Positions 18,653 to 26,408 of a stretch of 64,000 nt of DNA are shown here, in pieces. The notes beneath the pieces were generated by a model. The model had not been told where the DNA came from, did no database searches, and saw nothing but the letters and a program-made list of their open reading frames with translations. How positions within the stretch are numbered: the stretch's first letter is position 1; every line of letters starts with the position of its first letter. Both the position numbers and the translations under genes were made by a program. The stretch is from Balneola sp. (GTDB taxonomy: Bacteria > Bacteroidota > Rhodothermia > Balneolales > Balneolaceae), in the NCBI GenBank assembly GCA_002696035.1, contig NZQV01000002.1, forward strand, positions 62,001 through 126,000. The letters run 5' to 3'.

Positions 18653-19349
18653 TGGACTTTGAAATCCATCATTTCGCTCGTTTGAATGGGATGGGGTTGA
18701 ACTTCGAACATCGAACATCCAACATTCAACTTTGAAGTTTAACCTCGCTCCACACGCTCTGCCGCTCGCGCTTGTGCGGTGTTTGACTCGCAGTAAGTTG
18801 CCCATTACCGGCTTCCTGTTTTCTTTTATGGGAATTAAAATATCGTGTCCTTCGCCGTCCCTTGTTCATTTTGGCTTGCCCCCCGATGTTCGGGGCAGGC
18901 GCCTCACCAAAAGGTCAAGGCGGACGAAAAAAGAGCTAAAGCTGACTTCATTCAACTTTACACCTCGTTCCGAAGGTCCGTCTTCGGAATGCAGTCCGGG
19001 AAGCTCCAGCTTCAAGCTCTTTTTACCAGACAGTGAAACAGTATATCCTTGGTCGTTTCTGTATGTTCTTGAACCGGGATTTTGTATGAGCAAACGAAGT
19101 AAACCACCCACGAGTCATCCTGAATCCTTGAAGGATCTTCACCAGTTTACTTGATTTCATTGCTTTATTCGGACCCTCTATTTGTTTCTCACTACATTGC
19201 AGGGGAGAAGACGCTATACCCTCGCTCCACACGCTCTGCGTTGGAGCGAAAACAGGTGGAAATTTCCGGGTTTTATGAGACTGTCAGGCTGACAGGCTGC
19301 AAAAGTGCTCTGAGGCCTATTTTCCCATTAATCCAATAAAAGCCGGAAC
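18653..19349. repeat. Intergenic repeat mosaic 4
   Basis: No convincing gene. Holds the clearest heptamer tract (GAACATCGAACATCCAACAT at 18706-18725), a CGCTTGTGCGGTGTTTGACT unit (18769) repeated at 19763, CGTTCCGAAGGTCCGTCTTCGGAATG (as hairpin, 18965), and a TCATCCTGAATCC-TTGAAGGATCT unit (19115) that recurs at 20743, 21172 and 21474. Several open frames here are just these repeats read through. Confidence 0.7.
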
Positions 19350-19622
19350 TTGCGAGGATCCCTGCACGAGATGAGAGGATCCTCTCAACACTTCAACAGA
19401 TCCTCTCATGAGATAAACAGATCTCACCAACAGATGGAAGGATCCTTGCGAGAGCTGATAAGATCGTCCCAAGAGATGGCAAGAACCTCACGAGGCTTGG
19501 GCCGATCGTCCCGAGGCTTGAGACGTTCCTGTTAACAGCTGCACGGTACTCCACAAGGCTTGAACAGATCTTTGCAAGAGATAAACGGTTCTCACCAACA
19601 CTTTTAACGATTCGCTCTACAC
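19350..19622. repeat. 21-bp degenerate tandem array, 13 units
   Basis: Thirteen consecutive units of exactly 21 bp, roughly ATGAnnAGATCnTCnCnAGAG, start at 19350, 19371, 19392 and so on to 19602, with no indel; a weak fourteenth may follow to 19643. Copies differ at many positions. Because 21 is 7 x 3, both strands stay open over most of the array: the plus strand reads heptads like MRGSSQH-FNRSSHE-INRSHQQ up to 19535, the minus strand reads LGTIGPS-LVRFLPS-LGTILSA-LARILPS. Neither has a recognisable start context, so I list it as a repeat and not as a gene. Confidence 0.85.
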
Positions 19623-19679
19623 TTTTTGTCTCTGCCTTTATTGTCAGACTGACTGCAGCATAAACGTGTTTAGTCTCAT

Positions 19680-20010
19680 TTTGCAAGTTGATCCACTAAT
19701 TCCTCGCGGGTATAAAGTCGCTCGCCGATATGGACTTTATCCCCCCCCTAGCGCAAGCGTCGCGCTTGTGCGGTGTTTGACTCGCAATAAGTTGCATATT
19801 ACCGGCTTACTTGTTCATTTTTTCTTGATAAAAAACGAACCAAAAAATCAATAAAACACTAGATGTCATGCATCCCAATCTTTTAAACCTCTATCGCTCA
19901 CCCAAGATGATTTCCGTTGATAGAAATTTTCCCGGTGTTTTAGGAACTTTTGAAATCCATCATTTACACTCGTTCCACACGCTCTGCGTTGGGGCGAAAG
20001 TGCTCTGAGG
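19680..20010. repeat. Intergenic repeat mosaic 5
   Basis: About 330 bp with no gene. Includes the split palindrome GCGCAAGCGTCGCGCTTGTGC (19749), a unit TTCATTTTTTCTTGAT...AACGAACCAAAAAATCAA with inverted arms (19816-19852), followed by AAAACACTAGATGT; the same unit recurs at 21239-21313 with a different loop. The arms TTGATTTTTTGG/CCAAAAAATCAA-type pairing make a strong hairpin. Confidence 0.65.
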
Positions 20011-20015
20011 CCTAT

Positions 20016-20492
20016 TTATGTGGCGGAGCTGGAGACTTCTTCTTGTACGGCCAGTAATGTTTCCTTGTCATACAGTCGTTCGCCGATGTGGACTTTATTC
20101 TTCCCAAATTTCTCTGAGGCTTTTTGAAGCAATTCGAGTTCTTTCCCGGAGCTATCCGCGGACAGCACTCCTCCGGCAACGCCCTCATCCTTGTACATGA
20201 CAAGGAAGACCTTTTCCACCCGGTCCATGAAATCAAATTGTTTGCAGCAAAGCAAGATCCGCAGGACCAGGTCCGGATCGGGATCGTCGACTTCTCTTTT
20301 GGGGAAGGTCGCCAGGATGGTGACCTGACCGTTTTCAACCTCCACGACTTCCGCCCAGATGCCTCTGAACATGGCGATCCATTTTATGCCGGCGGACGTA
20401 AAAGAGGCATTCAGCTTTTTAAGTGCTTCCGCATCCAGGGAAATATTTCCGGAGCTGCTGTTTTCTTGTGATGTGTTTGTTGTAGTTGTCAT
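20016..20492 (-). CDS. Unknown protein, paralogue A of a duplicated pair
   Basis: A 158-aa soluble protein of no family I recognise, with a Ser/Thr-rich N-terminus. It shares a thin but consistent pattern with the 147-aa protein at 21523-21966: SL.E..K.LN (SLDAEALKKLN vs SLPEEFIKELN), F.GI (MFRGIW vs LFKGIF), E..nG.iT...T.P, then D.....v...vlDkV...ll. Both are on the minus strand, both are preceded by the same ~100-bp leader block, and both are downstream of dispersed repeats. No catalytic motif is visible. Confidence 0.7.
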   Translation of the reverse strand: MTTTTNTSQENSSSGNISLDAEALKKLNASFTSAGIKWIAMFRGIWAEVVEVENGQVTILATFPKREVDDPDPDLVLRILLCCKQFDFMDRVEKVFLVMYKDEGVAGGVLSADSSGKELELLQKASEKFGKNKVHIGERLYDKETLLAVQEEVSSSAT

Positions 20493-20665
20493 AATGATGT
20501 AACGGTTTGATTAAAAGGTATGGTTGATTCGTTACATCAAGATCAATGGAAAGATAGATGAGACTCGTAGTTTGAATGAAGATCCCACATCCTTGAACCA
20601 CCGTACCCGAGTTGGTCGGTTGGTAACCCGCCGAAGCGGATTTCTTGATGTCTTTTAGAAGATAA
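20493..20665 (-). promoter_or_regulatory. Conserved 5' leader, copy A
   Basis: The minus-strand leader contains a block (about 20590-20655) reading GGTTACCAACCGACCAACTC, GGGTACGGTGGTTCAAGGATG and TGGGAT that matches the leader of the paralogous gene at 21967-22130 with only a few changes, preceded in both by ACATCAAGAAAT. Between the block and the ATG the two leaders are much more diverged except for GATCTTGATGTAACG / GATCTTGGTGTAACG. This implies a copied promoter or RNA leader; its function is unknown. Confidence 0.55.
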
Positions 20666-21522
20666 AAAATTGAGCGATAACTTTTTGATCCATTCGGAAG
20701 GATTGAAATCCCTCGCTGGTCTACTGGATGACACCATTCGCCTTCATCCTGAATCCTTCAAAGATCTGCAATCCCCGGTCGATCATTCGAAGATCGATAC
20801 AGCAGTTCTATTTTATCTTACTCTGGAGGAGCAACATATTGGTAGACCATACAAGATGATGCATATCGGAATTGCAGTCTGGGTGATAGCAACATGCCAA
20901 ACAAAGAAAACTCCGGCCCTATATTTTTATGGGTGAAATTGTTGGTCGGAGTTTAATCCTGGACAAAATATAGCCATGGTCATTCCCGTGAAGACGGGAA
21001 TCCAATTATTGCCAGAGCATACTTTACTGATAGCAAGGTTATCTGTGAGAGCGGGATGATGTATAGATTCAGAGCTTGGAGTAGATCATGGAATTGAACC
21101 ATGATTTTTTGGATCTAAGGATGAACGGGATCTTTATGCGAGAGGACAAAGTAAACTAATACCACTCCGTGTCATCCTGAATCCCTGAAGGATCTGCGGG
21201 GTAGGATTCGAAGTTGATTGACCTTTCCTGCGCCACCCTGTTCATTTTTTCTTGATCCGTCAGCGGTCGGACTTGTTCCTAACGAACCAAAAAATCAAGA
21301 AAACACTAGATGTATAACTTCCGAATCTTTTAAGCTTCAATTGCTTACCCGAGAGGAATTCCGTTGATAGAAGTTTTCCCGGTGTTTTCGGACGGCTTTA
21401 AAACCTGAACTTTAGGATCTAAGGATTACCAAGATTTTTGTGTCAGAAGACAAATAAAACTAACACCACCCCGTGTCATCCTGAATCCCTGAAGGATCTT
21501 ACGTTTTGCACCGCTTCACACC
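20666..21522. repeat. Intergenic repeat mosaic 6
   Basis: About 850 bp with no supported gene. Contains three TCATCCTGAATCC...GAAGGATCT units, a GGAGGAGCAACATATTGGTAG unit with its ~80-bp tail ending in an ACTCCG...CGGAGTTTAAT pair (20828-20953, matching 12046-12170), the CATTCCCGTGAAGACGGGAAT hairpin (20979), and a second copy of the AACGAACCAAAAAATCAAGA unit (21284). The order of units echoes mosaics 2 and 3. Confidence 0.7.
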
Positions 21523-21966
21523 TCACCTGTACAAGTCGATCAGGAAATTGCGTTCAAAAATGGAGTCTTTGATCCTTTTCCGTTCTATAGACCCAAAAAG
21601 GATATCTTCTACGCGTTCATTTCTTTCCTGTTGGGTGTAGTAATCGAATTCAACATAACCCGGTTTGGCAGGACACTCGTATTCAAGTAACAAAAGCTCA
21701 TACACCTTATCCAAAACCGGCTTTCCCAGCACAAAGGCCATGACCATAAGAATGTAGTTACGGTCTCGTTCGTTTTCAGGAAGGCTTTCCGGATAGGTGA
21801 TCTCAAGGGTGATACAGCCATGCTTGATCTCCTTTAAGGAAGTAAATATCCCTTTAAATAGCCCATAATGATATAAGCCCAAGTCTTGCATTTCCTGATT
21901 TAGCTCTTTGATGAACTCCTCCGGCAGGCTTATGCCCTCACCTGTAGGGGTGTCAGGATAAATCAT
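21523..21966 (-). CDS. Unknown protein, paralogue B of a duplicated pair
   Basis: A 147-aa acidic protein, distant relative of the 20016-20492 product (see that entry for the shared positions). The C-terminal third is different: a Tyr/Glu-rich YVEFDYYTQQERNERVEDIL and a basic end. No known domain is seen. It has its own copy of the conserved leader and sits next to the nuclease cluster, so it may belong to that accessory island. Confidence 0.68.
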   Translation of the reverse strand: MIYPDTPTGEGISLPEEFIKELNQEMQDLGLYHYGLFKGIFTSLKEIKHGCITLEITYPESLPENERDRNYILMVMAFVLGKPVLDKVYELLLLEYECPAKPGYVEFDYYTQQERNERVEDILFGSIERKRIKDSIFERNFLIDLYR

Positions 21967-22135
21967 AGTGTATAATGTTTATGTTCAGATTTACCTACGT
22001 TACACCAAGATCATTAGATGGAGATTGGATTCACCATTTGGATTGCCAATCCCACATCCTTGAACCACCGTGCCCGAGTTGGTCGGTTGGTAATCCGCTG
22101 AACCGAATTTCTTGATGTTTTTCGAAGATAATAAA
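21967..22135 (-). promoter_or_regulatory. Conserved 5' leader, copy B
   Basis: Second copy of the leader block (about 22045-22120; GGATTACCAACCGACCAACT, CGGGCACGGTGGTTCAAGGA, TGTGGGAT). The changes between copies include G-to-A and T-to-C pairs that keep the GC-rich centre. The block is also the region between this gene and the divergent HNH gene at 22199, whose promoter must lie in the AT-rich 22130-22198. Confidence 0.5.
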
Positions 22136-22198
22136 CTTGTTCAAAATCAATTACTTTATATTTTACCAGCGATTCTTTTTAGATAAAATATTTAGTTG

Positions 22199-22900
22199 AT
22201 GACTTTTAAAAGATGGATAAACGTTACCGGCCTTTCCGAATCTTCGGCTAAAAAATATTCCAGTGCCGTATTCGGGTCTATTTCAGAATGGGCAAGAGAT
22301 GCGAATTTAATTGACTCTTCTTTAATTGAAATATCCGATCCTCAGGAATTCAAAAAGCTTGCTGTACAAATTCAACACCTTTCCATTTTCCGTGAACGGA
22401 ATGAGAAAGGAAATAACATGTATAGCAGTGCTCTGAATAAATATCATGAGTACTTAAAAGAGGCATCGGACGAATTAGAAGAGGATATCGAAAAAATTAT
22501 TACGGATCGTTCTTATACAGAAACTGATAAGTTGACACTGGTCAAATCCAGAATTGGGCAGGGAGATTTCAGAAGCGGTTTGGTAGGCTATTGGAATGGA
22601 TGTGCGGTCACGGGCTATAAAACTCCGTCTATGTTGATTGCCTCACACATAAAACCTTGGAGAGATTCGGATAATCTTGAACGTCTGGATACGTACAACG
22701 GACTTTTACTCACTCCAAATTTGGATAAAGCATTTGATTCCGGTTTTATTTCTTTTGATTCAAGGGGCAAAATTCTAATCTCCGAAGTTTTTGAAACGCC
22801 TAAAATGCTGGGTATTGAAGCCGATATGAAAATTAAGTTTGAAAGTGCTCATCTGAGGTATTTGGAGTATCATCGGGATGTGGTCTATTTGGATTATTAA
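22199..22900 (+). CDS. HNH endonuclease (restriction-type, HNH_2-like)
   Basis: A 233-aa protein whose second half is an HNH nuclease domain of the kind found in restriction endonucleases: GCAVTGYKTPSMLIASHIKP, then DNLERLDTYNGLLLTPNLD and KAFDSGFISFDSRGKILIS. The metal-site His is in ASHIKPW, the central Asn in YNGLLL, the last residue in NLDKAFD. The N-terminal half (FKRWINVTGLSESSAKKYSS) resembles the small helical DNA-recognition parts of such enzymes. No cognate DNA methyltransferase is adjacent in the same operon; it converges, 1 bp apart, on the methyltransferase-HIT gene. ATG 22199 follows an in-frame TTG. Confidence 0.87.
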   Translation: MTFKRWINVTGLSESSAKKYSSAVFGSISEWARDANLIDSSLIEISDPQEFKKLAVQIQHLSIFRERNEKGNNMYSSALNKYHEYLKEASDELEEDIEKIITDRSYTETDKLTLVKSRIGQGDFRSGLVGYWNGCAVTGYKTPSMLIASHIKPWRDSDNLERLDTYNGLLLTPNLDKAFDSGFISFDSRGKILISEVFETPKMLGIEADMKIKFESAHLRYLEYHRDVVYLDY

Positions 22901-22901
22901 A

Positions 22902-23753
22902 TCAATAACTTCCCATCCCCGGCATCACATTCCTTATCCCACCACGTGGATTTTCCACATCTCCCTCGTAGCGGGGAATGATATGAATGTGCGTGTGGAA
23001 TACGGTTTGTCCGGCAGCTTCATTCATGTTGAAGCCAATGTTGAAACCGTCGGGTTGGTATTTCTTTTCTAAGATCGTTTTCACTCGTTCCACCATAATT
23101 TGACAGGCGGTTTTTTCCTTGTCGGTCATTTCAAAATAGTTGCGCGATTTCCGCTTGGGGATCACCAGCGCATGGCCTTTGCTTACCGGGTATTTATCGT
23201 AAATGCTGTACACAGTAGCCAGTTCTGAAATGAGTTCGGCATCGGAAGATGGATTTTCAAAGATGCCTTCCTTACCGTTATCCACCTGAGTAAAATGCCG
23301 GTATTCATAGATCTCACAAAAAACATTCTTGAAGAAGGTTTTGTAGGGCAATTTCACATTGCATTGGTAGGTCCGCACTTTGTGGACATAATGTTTTCTG
23401 TATCCGGTTCTTTTCAAATCCCTGCGGACGGTGAAATAGGCTTTTCCCGATGGTTTTAGCAATTCACTAACCGACATCAATACTTCTGCCTGTTCTTCTG
23501 GCAACAACACATTCAGCACGTACTGGCAGAGAATGGTATCAAACTTCTTATCAGGATAATCGGGAGCGTGGTGAGGGTCATAATTGGTGCAAGAAATTCC
23601 TTTTGAGTTCAAGAACTCTGCATCTTTCCCAAATCCGGAGCCGAAATCGAGCACATCCCCTTCAATCGCTCCCATATTGTAGAGCTTGCGGGTGGGATAC
23701 GAAACTTTGTCCCGTTCCTTGGCTGTGAGATGTGCGTTTGGGTTTCCTTTCAT
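22902..23753 (-). CDS. Class I SAM methyltransferase fused to a HIT-family domain
   Basis: A 283-aa fusion. Residues ~1-150 are a Rossmann methyltransferase (motif I LDFGSGFGKD, then NYDPHHAPDYP and a FDTILCQYVLNVL motif IV region). Residues ~165-283 are a HIT domain (YDKYPVSKGHALVIPKR, GFNIGFNMNEAAGQTVFHTH and the His triad HTHIHIIPRY). HIT proteins are nucleotide hydrolases or transferases. Its ATG overlaps the stop of the upstream HNH gene (TGATG), so the two are coupled. The role is not known; tRNA or nucleotide modification and defence are both possible. Confidence 0.88.
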   Translation of the reverse strand: MKGNPNAHLTAKERDKVSYPTRKLYNMGAIEGDVLDFGSGFGKDAEFLNSKGISCTNYDPHHAPDYPDKKFDTILCQYVLNVLLPEEQAEVLMSVSELLKPSGKAYFTVRRDLKRTGYRKHYVHKVRTYQCNVKLPYKTFFKNVFCEIYEYRHFTQVDNGKEGIFENPSSDAELISELATVYSIYDKYPVSKGHALVIPKRKSRNYFEMTDKEKTACQIMVERVKTILEKKYQPDGFNIGFNMNEAAGQTVFHTHIHIIPRYEGDVENPRGGIRNVMPGMGSY

Positions 23754-24883
23754 CACAAATTAAAAGCTTCAAAACCACGGGTTTCTATTAAATACCGGCT
23801 TTTCTCTTTCAGCGACTCGAATGCAGAATTCTCCCAGTTATGCTGTTCAAAATCTTGCCGGGTGATGAGGTTCACATTCATTTCTTTTTCAAATCCGGCT
23901 TGCTCCACCTCCCGAATGATCTGCCAGTAGGAAATGATCTGGTCTTTACGGTTATCCAATAATTCCAGCGAGGGAATCTTGTCGCGCTTGCTGTTATTCA
24001 CAGTTGCCTTGGCCGGCAACAAATTCCAGAGATCATTATTTCGCCAAACCGAAAACGGGAGGACGTGATCAATATTCAAATCATTGGTAATCCGGCTGCC
24101 CGACCAAACGCATTCCAGTCCGCCATGCTTCTTTTTCAACGTCTTGAAGATCTTTTCGGACAACAACACATTCCGAGCTTCCTGCGGCGACTTCAACATG
24201 GTTTCCAGCACCTGGTTCATATTCAGGCTCTTGTCTTTATCCACAGTAAATTCCGCCCAGTTTATCAGAATGGAATGCATTCCAGTAATAAAACTTCCCA
24301 TCAGTTCCATCACTTTAAAATAATCGAGAGGAATGGAAAAACGGGTAAAGCTTTCGATCAAGAAGTTTGCATCCATTTTATCGGGTTGCATCAACCGGAT
24401 GTCGGTTTCTTCCCGATGATAGATGCTGTACTCAGTCCCGTTCACCGATTTCCCTATATATCGCATGGGCTGATCTTTGATGGTATCCCGGAGTTTCTTG
24501 CAAAGCTGAAAAACAGTGCCGTCGATTTCATCCGGTAGATTTCCCCGGATGAGTTCAGAATAAAAGACCGAAAGCCCGCCTCTCATTTTATAAAAGTCGG
24601 TTACCTCTTTGAAAAGCGAGCGAAAGGATAGCGTAAATGAATCAAGATCGTCGCCGTTTCTCTGGGGAAGTTCTTGTTCAATGATCGGGTAGTAATATTC
24701 CAGCAATTTCAGGATCAATAATCCCACTGGAAGAACTACACGATCCCCCTGAAATTTCTGATACGGCGACTTTTCTTGGATGACTTCTATCGTAGCCCGG
24801 AGCAAAGCAAATTTATAGGTGGTGTCTTTGCTATCCCGCTCAATGATCTGATTTATATTTTTTAGTACCTCGTATTCCATCAT
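23753..24883 (-). CDS. HNH endonuclease-domain protein, coupled to methyltransferase-HIT
   Basis: A 376-aa protein. The first ~250 residues are helical with no recognised domain (FALLRATIEVIQEKSPYQKF near the start). The C-terminal part is an HNH nuclease: CVWSGSRITNDLNIDHVLPF, SVWRNNDLWNLLPAKATVNN and SKRDKIPS, i.e. the His-Asp-His/Asn layout of HNH/DUF1524-type nucleases. The start is uncertain (ATG 24883 or 24880 fit best, the frame is open to 24925). It is the first gene of a two-gene unit with the methyltransferase-HIT fusion. Confidence 0.85.
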   Translation of the reverse strand: MMEYEVLKNINQIIERDSKDTTYKFALLRATIEVIQEKSPYQKFQGDRVVLPVGLLILKLLEYYYPIIEQELPQRNGDDLDSFTLSFRSLFKEVTDFYKMRGGLSVFYSELIRGNLPDEIDGTVFQLCKKLRDTIKDQPMRYIGKSVNGTEYSIYHREETDIRLMQPDKMDANFLIESFTRFSIPLDYFKVMELMGSFITGMHSILINWAEFTVDKDKSLNMNQVLETMLKSPQEARNVLLSEKIFKTLKKKHGGLECVWSGSRITNDLNIDHVLPFSVWRNNDLWNLLPAKATVNNSKRDKIPSLELLDNRKDQIISYWQIIREVEQAGFEKEMNVNLITRQDFEQHNWENSAFESLKEKSRYLIETRGFEAFNL

Positions 24884-25023
24884 CCCAAAACTAAACTTTA
24901 TTGCTGATAAAGCAAGGCGTTTCAACTCATTAGGTGAAAAAGAAGGGTTAGTAAAATTAGTTCACCCGAAAAAGGAAATCATAAAAAGCAGGTGCCTGTA
25001 CTCATTTAGGAACATCGGCCCTT

Positions 25024-25311
25024 TTACTTGATCAATTCAACCTCCAAATACTCCCCCACAAAATCGCCGAGCGATTCCACCTCCTCATCAAACTTCAACA
25101 CAATGTGTGAGGTGACAAGAGCCACCCACTCTTCGATGTCGGAAGTGGTTTCAAATGGATGGAGGAAATCCATGCAGGGGTTTTCCAGCGAAAAGTCATC
25201 GTTGAAAAAAAGACACAGATCGGGTTTAAAGGAATCCCTGTAATTTTGCGGTTCCCCGTTCAAGCAGGATGCAAGCGTCTGTATTTTTTCCCGGTGTGTC
25301 ATTCCGCCCAT
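25024..25311 (-). CDS. Small acidic protein of unknown function
   Basis: A 95-aa acidic ORF with coherent composition (FKPDLCLFFNDDFSLENPCM, HPFETTSDIEEWVALVTSHI) that looks coding and not repeat-derived. No motif is recognised. It lies 100+ bp upstream of the HNH operon in the same direction and may be its first member. A second ATG at 25302 is possible. Confidence 0.55.
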   Translation of the reverse strand: MGGMTHREKIQTLASCLNGEPQNYRDSFKPDLCLFFNDDFSLENPCMDFLHPFETTSDIEEWVALVTSHIVLKFDEEVESLGDFVGEYLEVELIK

Positions 25312-25376
25312 GCGTTTCGTTGAGTGATGGTATTTATTGAATTTAGCAGCAAAATGCTAAAACTAATCTGGGTGGT

Positions 25377-26200
25377 TTACAATCGTCGGGCGAAGTAATT
25401 GATGAGAACAATCTTAAAGCAAGAACTCGTCCGACCACTGAATCGAGAAACCGAAGTCCCAAGCTTTTGATATCCACCGAACAAGCAGCCTGAACAACCA
25501 AAAAGTGGTCCGACGAATGGAAAAGAGCACCATGTTTTCGGGGTTGCAGGAACAGTCTGGCTGGTATTCAATCGTCGGACGAGCTGTAGTCGTCGGACGA
25601 TAAACTGGCCTTTAATGACAAAGGAGTGAAGTGCTGCCACAAGTTTTAGCACCACCTTTGAATTATTAACAGCCATGTAAAACACGCGACTCTTGAGAGG
25701 CGCAGTACGACGTAAATCGACTCTCCAGAGTCGATAGTTATATTTTAAGGAAGAAGAGATTCTCTTAGTCTGCATCAAGACTTAAAATACCCCCTCTAAC
25801 AAGCAAGAACTCGTCCGACCACTGAAAGGGAAAAACTGTTTGCGCCAGCTTAGCTTCCCTACCGGGCAGGTTGTTTAACCAACACAGGAGTGGTCCGACG
25901 AATGGAAGACGAGATTTCCTGGTCTACATCAAAGCCGTAATACAACAATTTTAAGTCACCGCTCGACCGACAGTGGAATTTGAAGCATTCATATTACCTC
26001 GCTGAAGACTTAAAATATCCGGAGTGATTCGTCAGACGAATGCTTGCCTTTTATTATGGAGAGGGCTTCGGTGTAGAAAATGAAAGGCATAAAAATAGCC
26101 CGACCGGATTGCCTCCGTGGGCTTGTTTTTTTGAATAACTGCTCCAATATACGGCGGGATCGGCCCCTCGACCAAATCTGATTTGTTTTGTATAAGTAAT
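25377..26200 (+). repeat. RAYT-linked modular hairpin array A
   Basis: No gene. Modules in order: M2-like start (AATCGTCGGGCGA, 25380); M1 (CTCGTCCGACCACTGAA...AAGTGGTCCGACGAATGG, about 25426-25521); M2 (AATCGTCGGACGA-gctgtag-TCGTCGGACGAT, 25569-25602); M3 hairpin (GACTCTTGAGAG...CTCTCCAGAGTC, 25688-25732); M1 again (25807-25902); M4 (TTAAGTCACCGCTCG...CTCGCTGAAGACTTAA, 25951-26013); M5 (ATTCGTCAGACGAAT, about 26027-26041); M6 terminator-like unit (26083-26200). The same modules in the same order recur in arrays B-D. Confidence 0.85.
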
Positions 26201-26408
26201 AGAAACTAATAACAAGTCTATGCAGTCTCATCGACAATAAAAACTATTTGAAGAGGTATAATATGGCGACCATATCAGGTCGTTGCTGGCATTGGTGGAG
26301 CATCTAACGTCTGCTTTTGTGCGATATCGGTATTACGCCGGAATATTGTATTTCAATTTAGACGGCGTTTTTGCATTTTAATATAGTTCAGAACCAAATC
26401 CGTCTCCT

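Noticed and set aside
18732-19154. 140-aa plus-strand ORF after the M24 peptidase gene
   Set aside because: It reads through several dispersed repeat units (heptamer tract, CGTTCCGAAGGTCCG hairpin, TCATCCTGAATCC unit).
19350-19535. Heptad-repeat ORF as a real protein gene
   Set aside because: Starts at TTG with no upstream signal, ends in an in-frame stop inside the array, and the opposite strand is open too; kept as a repeat and a finding.
20590-20655. tRNA-like element in the conserved leader (GGTTCAAGGAT)
   Set aside because: Only the T-loop-like string is present; no acceptor stem, D-arm or anticodon arm can be drawn.
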